Origin: Candidatus Dormiibacter inghamiae
Lineage (GTDB): Bacteria; Chloroflexota; Dormibacteria; Dormibacterales; Dormibacteraceae
Length of the DNA: 51,043 nt
Direction: 5' to 3'
Assembly: GCA_016464825.1 (NCBI GenBank)
Contig: JAEKNQ010000056.1
Span: 1-51,043 of the forward strand
The translations under genes and the position numbers were made by a program. This document shows, piece after piece, positions 1 to 8,590 of the stretch (positions are counted from its first letter, which is position 1; each line of letters opens with the position of its first letter). The notes under the pieces were generated by a model. It made no database searches and was not told the DNA's origin. It saw only the letters and a program-made list of their open reading frames with translations.

Positions 1-111
1 CCACGAAACCTCTGGTTTCGTGGGGACCCCGGATTTCGCCTCGCCCCCCCGACCGGCGCCCTTGACGGGCACCTGCCCCTAGCTACGGCCCAATCGGCCG
101 TTACTGGCAAC
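1..111. repeat. Right part of a small dispersed repeat (family B, MITE-like)
   Basis: The last 60 or so bases closely match, on the opposite strand, one end of the complete element at 7504-7735: both share GACCGGCGCCC, then GACGGGC, then AGCTACGGCCC, then CGGTTAC or CCGTTAC, and both end in GGCAAC. A hairpin (CCACGAAAC/GTTTCGTGG type) lies at 1-24 and corresponds to the internal hairpin of the other copies. The left end is outside the window. The element stops about 2 bases before the TTG start of nuoM, so it sits in what should be the nuoL-nuoM junction. Confidence 0.6.
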
Positions 112-113
112 TG

Positions 114-1658
114 TTGCTGACAGCGATCTGGCTCCTCCCGATCGCCGGGGCGCTGGCGGTGGCGCTGCTGCCCCGCCATCTGACCAAGTCCGTCGGCCTG
201 GGCGTCGCCGGGCTGACTCTGCTGCTCACGCTGGCGGTGGCGGTGAGCTTCGACCCCGGTCACCGCGGCTACCAGTTCGAGGAGAACCTGCCCTGGGTGG
301 ATCAGTACAAGGTCGCCTATCACCTGGGCGTCGACGGCATCAGCCTCTGGCTGCTGGTGCTGAACGCTCTACTGACTGTGATCGCCATCCTGGCCACTGG
401 CCCCCGCTTGCAGCGCCTCCGCGGCTTCATAGCCATGCTGCTCTTCCTGGCAGGCTGCCTGGCTGGCATCTTTCTGGCCGCCGACCTACTGCTGTTCTAC
501 GTCTTCTGGGAGATCCAGCTCATCCCCGCCTACTTCCTGCTCTGGCAGTGGGGCGAGGGCCGCTCGGGCCGAGCCGCGCTCAAGTTCATCCTCTACACGC
601 TAGTCGGCTCTTTGCTGGCGCTGGTCGGGGTGATCGGCGAGTACATCTATGCCGGCAACACCTTCCAGCTGGCGGATTTGGCCGCGCACCCGCCGACGCC
701 CGCCATCCAGTTTGGCCTGTTCCTGCTCCTCGGACTTGCCTTCGCCATCAAGGTGCCCCTCTTCCCCTTCCACGGCTGGCTGCCTGACGCCTACCGGGCA
801 GCTCCCGCCGCGTTCCTGGTCACATTCGCCGGCGTGATGGGCAAGACGGGCGCCTACGCCATGCTGCGGATTCTCATCCCTCTGCTGCCTCATCCAGTCT
901 TCTGGTGGGACTGGAACGGCGTCATGCCCATTCTGGCGGTGATCGGGATTGCCTGGGGCGCGCTCTTGGCCCTCACTCAGCGCGACATGAAGATGGTGAT
1001 CGCCTACTCCAGCGTCAGCCACATGGGCTTCATAGTGCTGGGCATCTTCTCCTTCAACCAGCCAGGGCAGCAGGGAGCCCTGATCCAGATGATCAACCAC
1101 GGAGTGATAATCCCCGCCCTCTTCCTCCTCGTCGCCTGGATCGGCGCTCGCACAGGCTCGCGCGACCGCGCAGTGTTGAAGGACCTGGCTCCCCGCATGC
1201 CTGTGCTGGCGGGCATCTTCCTCATAGTCACGCTGGCCGCGCTGGGGCTGCCGGGGCTCAACAGCTTCGTTGGCGAATTCATGACGCTCTTGGGGGCCTG
1301 GCAGTTCGCGCCCTGGCTGGCTGTGGCCGGCTGCATAGGGCTGCTGCTAGCACCTGTCTACATGCTCAGGCTCTTTCAGGGCGTCATGTATGCAGCGCGG
1401 GGAGAGCAGCTGAGCGCACCCAGTGCCGAAAGCGCTGAAGGAGTGCACGTAAGTGGACTGCCGACAACAGCCGACGGTTCGATCCCCCAGCCGGTGGCCG
1501 CAGTGGCAGCGCGCCCGGCGCGCCTGGACCTCGGTCGGGCCGAGTTGGGCATCCTGCTGCCGTTGGTGCTGCTCATGTTCGTGCTGGGGCTCTACCCCTA
1601 CCTCATCACGCAGGCGATGAACGCCCTCGCCTTCCCGCTGCCGGTGCCGTGGCGTTGA
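114..1658 (+). CDS. nuoM: NADH-quinone oxidoreductase subunit M
   Basis: A 514-residue polytopic membrane protein of complex I, one of the antiporter-like proton-pumping subunits of the membrane arm. The sequence has the alternating hydrophobic segments of the family, including the stretches around WEIQLIPAYFLLWQWG, KVPLFPFHGWLPDAY with the conserved lysine and HGWLPDAY motif, and a SSVSHMGF motif. The length is normal for NuoM. The start is TTG at 114; the repeat ending at 111 occupies the upstream side, so no Shine-Dalgarno sequence is visible and the native leader may have been replaced. Its stop overlaps the nuoN start by 10 nt, implying translational coupling. nuoL is expected just upstream of the window. 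An insert-like hydrophilic stretch near residues 425-470, before the last helix, looks lineage-specific. Confidence 0.95.
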   Translation: MLTAIWLLPIAGALAVALLPRHLTKSVGLGVAGLTLLLTLAVAVSFDPGHRGYQFEENLPWVDQYKVAYHLGVDGISLWLLVLNALLTVIAILATGPRLQRLRGFIAMLLFLAGCLAGIFLAADLLLFYVFWEIQLIPAYFLLWQWGEGRSGRAALKFILYTLVGSLLALVGVIGEYIYAGNTFQLADLAAHPPTPAIQFGLFLLLGLAFAIKVPLFPFHGWLPDAYRAAPAAFLVTFAGVMGKTGAYAMLRILIPLLPHPVFWWDWNGVMPILAVIGIAWGALLALTQRDMKMVIAYSSVSHMGFIVLGIFSFNQPGQQGALIQMINHGVIIPALFLLVAWIGARTGSRDRAVLKDLAPRMPVLAGIFLIVTLAALGLPGLNSFVGEFMTLLGAWQFAPWLAVAGCIGLLLAPVYMLRLFQGVMYAARGEQLSAPSAESAEGVHVSGLPTTADGSIPQPVAAVAARPARLDLGRAELGILLPLVLLMFVLGLYPYLITQAMNALAFPLPVPWR

Positions 1659-3154
1659 CTTTGCTGAGCACAGTGCCCCAGATCAACTACGGCGTCGGCC
1701 AGGCCGGGTCTGATCTGAGCCAGATCCTGCCCATCGCGTTGGTGGCGGTGGCGCTGCTGGTGGCCATAGTGCTCGACTTCAGCCTGCCCCAGCCCTTGCG
1801 CGGAACAGCCGCGGCCCTTACAGCGGCCGCCGGCTTTGCCCTCGCGCTGCTGGTGGCGGCGTTGCGCTTTGCGACAGGTGGTGGCGGTAGCGCCTACTCA
1901 GGTTTCGCCAGCGGCGACACCTTCGCCCTCTTCTTCGAGATGCTGCTGGCCGCGCTGGGACTCTTGAGTGTCGTCATCTCGCGCGTGTACGTGCGCCGCC
2001 GCAACCTGCTGGAAGCCGAGCTGCACGTGTTACTTCTGGCCGCCGTCGCCGGCATGATGGCGCTCGCATCGGCAACCTCGTTGGTCACCGTTTTCATCTC
2101 ACTGGAGACCCTTTCGGTGGCGCTCTACGTGGCCTGCGGCTACTCCCGCCGAGACACCGCCTCACAGGAGTCGGCAGTCAAGTATCTGCTGGTGGGCGGC
2201 TTCGCCAGCGCCTTTCTGCTCTACGGCATGGCGCTTGCCTATGGCGCGACCGGCACGACTGTGCTGAGTGAGATCGGCAAGCGCGTCACCGAGCAGGACG
2301 CGCACAACCCGCTGCTGATCCTGAGCGTGATCCTGATGGCGGTCGGCTTTGGCTACAAGATCTCCGGGGCGCCGTTTCATCAGTGGACGCCTGACGTGTA
2401 CGAGGGCGCGCCGCTGCCCGTCACCGCCTTCATGTCGGTCGGCACAAAGGCTGCAGCGTTCGCCATGATCATCCGCGTCTTCGGCACGGGCCTGGCCCAC
2501 CTGCAGGCGGAGTGGGCCCTGATCCTGGCCTTCATCGCTGTGGCCAGCATGCTGATCGGCAACCTGGCGGCAGTCGTCCAGACCAGCTTCAAGCGGCTTA
2601 TGGCCTACTCCTCGGTCGCCCAGGGCGGCTACATGCTGGTGGGCGTGATAGCCGGTGGCAAGTCGGGTTTCGGCGCCACCCTGTTCTACCTGGGCGCCTA
2701 CCTGTTCATGAACTTCGGCGCCTTCGCCGTGCTGACTATGCTGGTCACACCCGAGGGGGAGCACGACCGCATAAGTGATCTTGACGGGCTGGGCTACAGA
2801 CATCCGCTGTTGGGAGTCCTGCTTACCGCCTTCATGCTCTCCCTCGCAGGCTTCCCACCCAGCCTCGGCTTTTTCGGCAAGCTGTTCCTCTTCACTGCCG
2901 GCGTGCAGAGCGGCTGGACGGCTGTTGTCGTGATCGCTGTGCTCGCCAGCGTCATCTCGGTGGCGTACTACGTGCGGGTGGTCTACCACGTTTGGTCGCC
3001 AGTCACCTCTGAGCGTCGGCTCTGGCGCTCGCCGGCCGTCGTCGGTGTCGTCACGCTGAGCGCGGTGATGGCGCTGGCGATCAGCCTCTATCCCGCCCTC
3101 GTCTTCGCTCTCGGCCTGACCGGCGCCGCTGACGCGCTGGCCGCAGGCCATTGA
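1649..3154 (+). CDS. nuoN: NADH-quinone oxidoreductase subunit N
   Basis: A 501-residue membrane subunit of complex I, the third antiporter-like subunit. It follows nuoM with a 10-nt overlap and a GTG start. Family features visible are ESAVKYLLVGGFASAFLLYGMAL, KISGAPFHQWTPDVYEGAPLPVTAFMSVGTKAAAF split over the middle of the protein (conserved lysine and HQWTPDVYEGAP motif), and AYSSVAQGGYMLVG. The length is typical. It is the last nuo gene here, consistent with nuoN ending the nuo operon. The flank after the stop is disturbed: within 60 nt the sequence becomes a transposase remnant, and no terminator hairpin is seen. Confidence 0.95.
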   Translation: MALTLLSTVPQINYGVGQAGSDLSQILPIALVAVALLVAIVLDFSLPQPLRGTAAALTAAAGFALALLVAALRFATGGGGSAYSGFASGDTFALFFEMLLAALGLLSVVISRVYVRRRNLLEAELHVLLLAAVAGMMALASATSLVTVFISLETLSVALYVACGYSRRDTASQESAVKYLLVGGFASAFLLYGMALAYGATGTTVLSEIGKRVTEQDAHNPLLILSVILMAVGFGYKISGAPFHQWTPDVYEGAPLPVTAFMSVGTKAAAFAMIIRVFGTGLAHLQAEWALILAFIAVASMLIGNLAAVVQTSFKRLMAYSSVAQGGYMLVGVIAGGKSGFGATLFYLGAYLFMNFGAFAVLTMLVTPEGEHDRISDLDGLGYRHPLLGVLLTAFMLSLAGFPPSLGFFGKLFLFTAGVQSGWTAVVVIAVLASVISVAYYVRVVYHVWSPVTSERRLWRSPAVVGVVTLSAVMALAISLYPALVFALGLTGAADALAAGH

Positions 3155-3210
3155 CCGGCCCCAGACCTTTAGCCACAGCGAAGGACTAGGGCGTATCTCC
3201 AAGGCTGGGC

Positions 3211-3342
3211 CCCGAAGCCGACGACCAGAAGGCCCACCGCAAGCGCCGCGGCTCACGCGGCGGACGGCAAGTCACCTACGACCGCAACGCCTACCGCGGC
3301 TGCAACGTCATCGAGCAGCGCCGTACGCGCCGCACCGCCGCT
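3211..3342 (+). pseudogene. IS5-family transposase C-terminal remnant
   Basis: A conceptual translation beginning near 3217 reads ADDQKAHRKRRGSRGGR, then QVTYDRNAYRGCNVIEQ. This matches the C-terminal block of IS5-group DDE transposases (RRGSRGGRP...YRGRNVVER), including the glutamate of the DDE triad. Only about 40 residues remain; there is no start, no N-terminal domain, and the sequence after the glutamate has decayed. It marks an old insertion at the border of the accessory patch downstream of nuoN. The rest of 3155-3495 holds no gene I recognise. Confidence 0.6.
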
Positions 3343-3495
3343 GCGCAACGGCTTGTAGGTCCGCAGCGGACAAGGAGAAGGAGTATCCACCCCTTGCCGT
3401 TCTCATGTATTGCGCGCCTGGCGCTTGCGGCAGGGCCGGAGTCGTGCTGCAGAATCTCCAGCCAAAACCAGAACCTACGGAAATGGGGGTGGAGT

Positions 3496-4953
3496 ATGGC
3501 CGAACATGCGGTGGTTGTAGCCGGGGGCGGCCCGACGGGGCTGATGTTGGCGGGCGAGCTGGCGTTGGCGGGGGTCGACGTCGTCATCGTCGAACGACGC
3601 ACCAATCAGGATGTCGATGGATCGCGAGCCGGGGGTCTTCACTCCCGCACCCTCGAGGTGCTCGATCAGCGTGGCATCGCGGAGCGATTCCTCTCGGCGG
3701 GGCAGACGATGCAGATCCGAGGGTTCGCCGGGGTCCGGTTGGACATCAGCGACTTCCCCACCCGCCACAACTACGGGCTGGCGCTGTGGCAGAGCCTCTT
3801 CGAGCCCATCCTGGCTGACTGGGTCGCTGAGCTCAGGGTGCCGATCCTTCGTGGCCGCGAGGTGGTGGGCTTCACCCAAGACGACACCGGCGTCGATGTC
3901 GAGGTGTCCGGCGACACGTCGCTCCGAGCGGAGTATCTCGTCGGCTGCGACGGAGGGCGCAGTCTGATCCGCAGGGCAGCCGGTATCGACTTCGCCGGGT
4001 TGGATCCCTCAACCAGCTGGATGATCGCCGAGGTCGAGATGGACGAGGAGCCGAAGCTGGGCATGCGCCGCGAGGGAGGTGGCATCGGTCCCGTCAACCG
4101 GGCGGCGGGCAGGGGGCCGTTCCGGGTCGTAGTCACTGAACGACACCCCGAACACACCGGCGACCCCACCATGAGCGAGCTGCGCGAAGCACTCGTCGCC
4201 GTGTACGGGACCGACTACGGGCTTCGCAGCGCCAGCTGGATCTCCAGGTTCACTGACATGACGCGGCAGGCAGCCGCCTACCGCCACGGCCGTGTCCTGC
4301 TCGCCGGGGACGCCGCACACGTGCATCCCCCGCAGGGCGGCCAGGGCCTCAACACGGGCGTGCAGGATGCCGTGAACCTGGGATGGAAGCTGGCCCAGGT
4401 GGTCGGCAAGATATCACCCGAGAGCCTCCTGGACACCTACCACGCCGAACGGCATCCGGTCGGTGCCCGGGTGTTGCACAACACCATGGCGCAAGTCGCG
4501 CTCAGCAGCCCCGACGACCGTCACCAGGCCCTGCGCGACACCATGGCCGAACTGCTGAGCATGGACGAGCCGCGCAGGCGCATCGCCGCAATGCTCTCCG
4601 GTCTCGACATCCACTACGACCTCGGAGACGGACACCCGCTTCTTGGACGCCGCATGCCCGATCTGGACCTCGTGGCCGCCGACGGACCGCTCCGCGTCTT
4701 CGAGCTGCTGCACGACGCCAAGCCTGTGCTGCTCGACGTCGGTGAGCCCGGCGGCTTTGACATCACTCCATGGGCTGACCGGGTCCAGTTGATCGACGTT
4801 GAGTACGTTGGCGGTTGGGAGCTTCCGGTCCTGGGCCAAGTAGCAGCCCCCGCTGCCGTGCTGATCAGACCCGATGGATACATCGCCTGGGTGGGGGACG
4901 GCACAGATACCGGATTGCGCGACGCGCTGACTACTTGGTTCGGATCACCATGA
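3496..4953 (+). CDS. FAD-dependent aromatic monooxygenase (PheA/TfdB family)
   Basis: A 485-residue flavoprotein monooxygenase of the group A hydroxylase type, which uses NAD(P)H and O2 to hydroxylate an aromatic substrate. Visible motifs: N-terminal Rossmann GGGPTGLMLAGEL (GxGxxG type, residues about 9-21) followed by an acidic end of beta-2 (VIVERR); the CDGGRSLIRR (DG) motif near residue 155; and GRVLLAGDAAHVHPPQGGQGLNTG (GD motif, about 265-288) for FAD ribityl binding. A thioredoxin-like C-terminal domain follows, as in polyketide hydroxylases and rifampicin monooxygenase. I chose ATG 3496 because GGGGTGGAG lies just upstream and the Rossmann fold begins at residue 6; a longer TTG reading from 3394 adds non-family sequence. 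The flanks are a transposase remnant and broken actinobacterial-looking genes, so horizontal acquisition is likely. The substrate is unknown. Confidence 0.85.
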   Translation: MAEHAVVVAGGGPTGLMLAGELALAGVDVVIVERRTNQDVDGSRAGGLHSRTLEVLDQRGIAERFLSAGQTMQIRGFAGVRLDISDFPTRHNYGLALWQSLFEPILADWVAELRVPILRGREVVGFTQDDTGVDVEVSGDTSLRAEYLVGCDGGRSLIRRAAGIDFAGLDPSTSWMIAEVEMDEEPKLGMRREGGGIGPVNRAAGRGPFRVVVTERHPEHTGDPTMSELREALVAVYGTDYGLRSASWISRFTDMTRQAAAYRHGRVLLAGDAAHVHPPQGGQGLNTGVQDAVNLGWKLAQVVGKISPESLLDTYHAERHPVGARVLHNTMAQVALSSPDDRHQALRDTMAELLSMDEPRRRIAAMLSGLDIHYDLGDGHPLLGRRMPDLDLVAADGPLRVFELLHDAKPVLLDVGEPGGFDITPWADRVQLIDVEYVGGWELPVLGQVAAPAAVLIRPDGYIAWVGDGTDTGLRDALTTWFGSP

Positions 4954-5132
4954 CGCGACGCGATACTCGGCCCAACCGAACGCCGAATGGAGTGGACGTC
5001 TACCCGCACACCCGAACGGCAACTTCGACGCCACAAGCGTTGATGCACGTTCCTCCGCGTGACTGAGTGCTTACCGTGGCGGTCCCAGGCGGTGGACGCG
5101 CAGGGCGTCGGCGAGGAGCCTGAAGGGCCGGG

Positions 5133-5336
5133 CGGGTGGCCGACCTGGGCGTCGGCACGGCACACGACGGTCGGACTCCGACCACCGAGTCCCTACCAGC
5201 CGCGCTCAGGACCGCCCTGACCCCCGAGACCCGGGCACGAGCGACCACCGCCGCCGGCACGATCCGCACCGACGGGGCGAGGGTGACCGCGACGCTGCTG
5301 GTCGACGCGGTCAGGCGCGAAAGGCCGCCAGCGTCC
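5133..5336 (+). pseudogene. 3' fragment of a GT1-type glycosyltransferase gene
   Basis: Translation from 5133 gives [20 protein letters not shown] and continues with a pattern ([35 protein letters not shown]) typical of the C-terminus of UDP-glycosyltransferases of the macrolide/sterol type common in Actinobacteria. About 68 residues remain, without start, acceptor domain or the PSPG-like nucleotide motif. It is not an independent gene but the tail of one that was cut off. The donor gene class includes rifampicin glycosyltransferases, which would pair with the upstream monooxygenase as drug-inactivating functions, but that link is only inference. Confidence 0.55.
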
Positions 5337-5490
5337 ACGGGATCCACGCGAGATCGTCGAGCCAGGGAGAGTGCCCGGCTCTGGGCTGCACCGCCAATTC
5401 GGCCTGCCCGAAGAGACCGGCATACTCGGCGGCGTTCCGCGGCGACAGCCCGGCGTCCTACTCACCGGCGAGCAACAGCACCGGCTTCCA
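5311..5490 (-). pseudogene. 3' fragment of an alpha/beta hydrolase gene with in-frame stop
   Basis: On the minus strand the sequence from 5490 down reads KPVLLLAGE, stop, [16 protein letters not shown] and then [15 protein letters not shown], ending in LAAFRA and a TGA at 5313-5311. GE[Q/Y]D is the usual acid-residue region of alpha/beta hydrolases and GHSPW carries the catalytic histidine. The codon after GE is TAG instead of a sense codon, and nothing upstream continues the fold. It converges tail-to-tail with the glycosyltransferase fragment. The remaining bases of 4954-5708 contain no intact gene I recognise; a minus-strand tail ending near 5071 may be another fragment. Confidence 0.55.
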
Positions 5491-5502
5491 AGATCATTCC
5501 TG

Positions 5503-5534
5503 TTAGGAGTTCTTAGGAGACACGTCGTTAGGAG
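5503..5534 (+). repeat. Three direct TTAGGAG heptamers
   Basis: TTAGGAG occurs at 5503-5509, 5513-5519 and 5528-5534, i.e. with start-to-start distances of 10 and 15 bases. Such phased direct repeats resemble binding sites of response regulators or other oligomeric activators. No gene starting immediately downstream is recognisable, so this may be the relic of a promoter region in the decayed patch. Confidence 0.35.
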
Positions 5535-5708
5535 GAAGGCGCTCCGGTGGTGGAATCAGCCCCGCGGCGGGACCTGCTCGTGGCGAGGAGCGGATCGGAA
5601 CCCTCTCCCGACATGTGCCATCACAGGTGGATGGGATCGCTCGCACCGCGATGCTGAAGTCTCGCGCAGCAAGAAGAGCAGGCTCTGGTCCAAGCTTTCG
5701 TTCATCGT

Positions 5709-7490
5709 TCAGCGACCGGCCGCATAACCCTGGTCACCGCGCGGGTTGGAGGCCGCTCTCAGTAGTCTCGAGCGAGCGTCCCGGCCGGCTGCCGAGAGCC
5801 TGCCCAGCGACCAACCAGGTTGGACCGCCACCTGGTGACCGCGCCGACGCAGTTCGAGGATGACCGCTTGGCCGGCGCGGTCCTCGATGTAGAGGCTGCC
5901 CGGCCGGGAGTCGTGCGGCCAGAAGGAACGAGGGAAGTGGTCGGTGTGGAACATGGGCGCATCGATTGCGGTCTGGAGATTCTCACCGCACTGAGCCAGC
6001 CGCACGAAGAAGTTGAGAGCCCACTGGTCTTGCTGGTCGGCTCCCGGGGTACCGAAGGCCAGGCGGCCGCCGTCCTCGTTCTCGGCCAAAGACGGACTTA
6101 GGGTTGTCCGCGGCCTCTTGCTTGGGGCGAGCACGTTCGGATGGCCGGGAGTCAGGTTGAAAATCTGCGCTCGCGTCCCGAGACAGAAGCCAAGCGCCGG
6201 GATGGCGGGCGAGCTCTGCAGCCAGCCGCCGCTCGGCGTGGCTGACACCAGGTTGCCCCAGCGGTCGACAACATCCAGATGGCAGGTGTCTCCCGTCTGC
6301 GGGACAGCCGGCGTGAAGGTGGGATCACCCAGACCGGGTGAGGCGCCAGCCTCGGCCGCAGCCCCATAGTCAGGCAGGAGCGGCGCGCGGCCGCCCGCTG
6401 AGCCGGGTCGTAATTCCAGCGAGCAGTGTTCAGCGATCAGTTTCGATCGCTCCTGGACATAACTTGGAGCCATCAGCTCCGGCGTCACGTCAGGCATGCA
6501 GGCTGGATCTCCGTACCAAGCCTCGCGGTCGGCGAAGGCGAGCTTGGCAGCCTCAACTACCAAATGCACAAACTCAGCGGTGCCGGGTTCAAGGTCTTGC
6601 AAACCCAATGCTTGGAGGAGCGCCAGCTGCTGCAGGAACACGGGACCCTGGCTCCAGGGCCCGGGCTTGTGCACGCGCCAGGCTCCGTACCGGGCGCTGC
6701 AAGAGCGTTCCCAGCCAGGTCGCCAGCCCGCCATGTCGTCGGCCCTCAGCAGGCCGGCATGGCGCCGGCCGCTGGAGTCCTGAACCTGGGTCTGGCGGAG
6801 AAAGTCGTCGATAGCTTCGGCGACGAAGCCTTCGTACCAGGCAGCCAGTGCGCCCTCAATCTCGTTCTCCCGTCCGGCCCGCGCCTCTGCCTCGGTCAGC
6901 AGACGCCCGAACATCGCAGCCAGCACGCGGTTGCTGAAGAGCTCGCCGGCTCGCGGCCCCCGGCCCTGCTTCAGCCAGATCTCCGCTGACGTCGACCACT
7001 CGGTCTGAAACAGCTGCGCCACGTCCTCGATCGTGGCGGCGACACGGGGCAGGAGCGGGTGACCGGCGTGGGCGTAGCCGGCGGCGAACTCCACGACGTC
7101 GCGCAGCCGCCAGGTACCCAGATCTCGGAGCAGTGTCAGCCAGGCGCCGACAGCCCCCGGCACGCAGGGGGCGAGCAGGCCGGTGCCCGGGATCTGATCC
7201 AGGCCCAGGCTGTGAAAACGCTCAACTGTGGCGAGCCTGGGAGCCGGCCCCTGGCCGCAGAGGACGCTCACCTGCCGCCGTGAGGCCTCGTAGACGAGCG
7301 CCGGCATGTCGCCGCCCGGCCCGTTCAGGTGCGGCTCGACCACCTGCAGAACCAAGCCTGCGGCCACGGCGGCGTCGAAAGCGTTGCCGCCCCGCTCCAG
7401 GACGGCCATCCCGCTTGCGCTGGCCAGCCAGTGCGTGGACGCCACCATGCCGAAGCTTCCTTTCAGCTCCGGTCGGGTGGGGTGTACCAC
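5709..7490 (-). CDS. Gamma-glutamyltransferase family protein (Ntn hydrolase)
   Basis: A 593-residue protein of the gamma-glutamyltranspeptidase superfamily, which autocleaves to expose an N-terminal threonine and transfers or hydrolyses gamma-glutamyl or related amide groups. The N-terminal half has the typical GMVASTHWLASASGMAVLE and GGNAFDAAVAAGLVLQVVEP blocks and NGPGGDMPALV. The predicted processing site is at GDT-C-H-L-D-V-V-D around residue 400, followed by WGNLVSATPSGGW. The C-terminus ends in NPRGDQGYAAGR as in the family. No signal peptide is evident, unlike classical periplasmic GGTs; this subgroup is common in Actinobacteria and Chloroflexota. Start is GTG at 7490 with AGTCAGG upstream. 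The 5' flank is a MITE-like element. The substrate cannot be stated. Confidence 0.85.
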   Translation of the reverse strand: MVHPTRPELKGSFGMVASTHWLASASGMAVLERGGNAFDAAVAAGLVLQVVEPHLNGPGGDMPALVYEASRRQVSVLCGQGPAPRLATVERFHSLGLDQIPGTGLLAPCVPGAVGAWLTLLRDLGTWRLRDVVEFAAGYAHAGHPLLPRVAATIEDVAQLFQTEWSTSAEIWLKQGRGPRAGELFSNRVLAAMFGRLLTEAEARAGRENEIEGALAAWYEGFVAEAIDDFLRQTQVQDSSGRRHAGLLRADDMAGWRPGWERSCSARYGAWRVHKPGPWSQGPVFLQQLALLQALGLQDLEPGTAEFVHLVVEAAKLAFADREAWYGDPACMPDVTPELMAPSYVQERSKLIAEHCSLELRPGSAGGRAPLLPDYGAAAEAGASPGLGDPTFTPAVPQTGDTCHLDVVDRWGNLVSATPSGGWLQSSPAIPALGFCLGTRAQIFNLTPGHPNVLAPSKRPRTTLSPSLAENEDGGRLAFGTPGADQQDQWALNFFVRLAQCGENLQTAIDAPMFHTDHFPRSFWPHDSRPGSLYIEDRAGQAVILELRRRGHQVAVQPGWSLGRLSAAGRDARSRLLRAASNPRGDQGYAAGR

Positions 7491-7503
7491 AAACCTGACT
7501 CTA

Positions 7504-7735
7504 GTTGCCTGTAACCGTCGATGGGCCGTAGCTCAGGGAGGCGCCCGTCGGGCGCCGGTCAGAGGGCCCAGGCGAAGGAAAGGGTAGAACGAGGAGGAGG
7601 GATCTGAAGGTTCGTGACGGCGAAGGGCCGGGCCCCATTTCCGGGGTCCCCGCGAAGCCTGCTTCGTGGGGTGGGTTGACGCTGGCATAGGCATCCGGAG
7701 CCGCAATATGCCAACGAATTTCTGGCGCGGGACAC
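7504..7735. mobile_element. MITE-like element, family B, complete copy (232 bp)
   Basis: The element is flanked by TA at 7502-7503 and 7736-7737, with C before the left TA and G after the right TA. The right end read on the minus strand starts GTGTCCCGC and carries GGCATATT about 23 bases in, then an internal hairpin (CCCCACGAAG.../CTTCGCGGGG, about 7643-7672). The GTGTCC terminus, the GCATATT and the hairpin are shared with the family A copies at 36379 and 50429. The left end (GTTGCCTGTAACCG) matches the repeat end at 111. It has no coding capacity and presumably depends on a TA-targeting transposase (IS630/Tc1 type) supplied elsewhere. The right TA forms part of the TAG stop codon of the SDR gene. 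Confidence 0.65.
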
Positions 7736-8490
7736 TAGATGTTGCTGCGCGACTGACCGCCGTCGACAGGCAGGCAGGCGCCATTGATCAGCGCGGCTCG
7801 CTCCGAACAGAGGAAGGTGACGGCATCAGCGACCTCCTCGGCAGTACCGAAGCGGCCGAGAGGCAGCTCACGCTCGACGAAGGCTGCGATCCCCGCCGGG
7901 TCCGCCTCCCGTCGGCGCCACCAGGAGCCGCCCGGGAAGAGGATTGAGCCGGGTGCGACGGCGTTTACGGTGATGCCCTGGCGGCCGACCTCACGAGCGA
8001 GCGCTGTCGCAAAGCTGATCTCCGCTGCCTTGGTGGCGTTGTAGGCGGGCGCCCCACCGGACTCGCGGCCGAAGACTGAGGAGATGACAACGATGCGGCC
8101 CCAGCCCCGCTCCCGCATCAACGGCAGGGCGAGCAGTGAGAGCCGGGCTGCCGGGTAGAGGTTGCCTGCCATTGCCTGCTCAAATTGAGTCACGCCGGTG
8201 TCCGCCCAGCCGGTGCCGGCCCGCAGGCCCAGGTTGTTGACCAGGATGTCGAGTCGGCCCTGGCAAGCCTCGACGGCGGCCCGGCAGCCCTCCTCACCTG
8301 TCAGCTCAGCGGGCACACCGCTGCCGTGAAGCTCAGCTGCCACCCGTTCGACATCGTCTTTGGTGCGCGCGGCGATGACAACGCGCACATTCTCCGCGGC
8401 AAGGCTGCGGGCAATGGCAAGGCCGATGCCGCGGGTGGCGGCAGTGACGAGGGCGGTCCGTCCCGCCAGGCCCAGATTCACTGCGAACAT
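7735..8490 (-). CDS. Short-chain dehydrogenase/reductase
   Basis: A 251-residue classical SDR oxidoreductase. The cofactor motif TAATRGIGLAIAR is near residue 16, the structural motif reads NNLG instead of NNAG, the catalytic serine lies in VVISSVFG, and the catalytic pair is YNATK. The C-terminus has the usual NGACLPVDGG. IAARTK after beta-2, with a basic residue, suggests NADP(H) preference. ATG 8490 is chosen because the Rossmann fold begins 12 residues later; a longer reading to 8562 adds non-conserved residues. The TAG stop at 7737-7735 is built from the TA duplication and the first base of the adjacent repeat. The gene is divergent from the Nudix gene across a palindrome-rich gap. The substrate is unknown. 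Confidence 0.85.
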   Translation of the reverse strand: MFAVNLGLAGRTALVTAATRGIGLAIARSLAAENVRVVIAARTKDDVERVAAELHGSGVPAELTGEEGCRAAVEACQGRLDILVNNLGLRAGTGWADTGVTQFEQAMAGNLYPAARLSLLALPLMRERGWGRIVVISSVFGRESGGAPAYNATKAAEISFATALAREVGRQGITVNAVAPGSILFPGGSWWRRREADPAGIAAFVERELPLGRFGTAEEVADAVTFLCSERAALINGACLPVDGGQSRSNI

Positions 8491-8590
8491 GCTAGTACCG
8501 GCCGATTGGGCCGGAGCGCCAAGGCAATCGCTCGCGCCGCATTGTCGGTAAGGACGAGTCAACCTCGGCTGGCCCGGGGTTCCCCTGATG

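Noticed and set aside
2162..3256. 364-codon open frame on the minus strand opposite nuoN
   Set aside because: Low-complexity His/Asp/Gln/Arg composition is the complement of a membrane protein gene; nuoN is clearly real.
5311..5490. In-frame TAG in the alpha/beta hydrolase fragment as possible pyrrolysine or suppressor codon
   Set aside because: Only about 56 residues of the family remain, no upstream domain exists, and neighbours are also truncated; decay explains it better.
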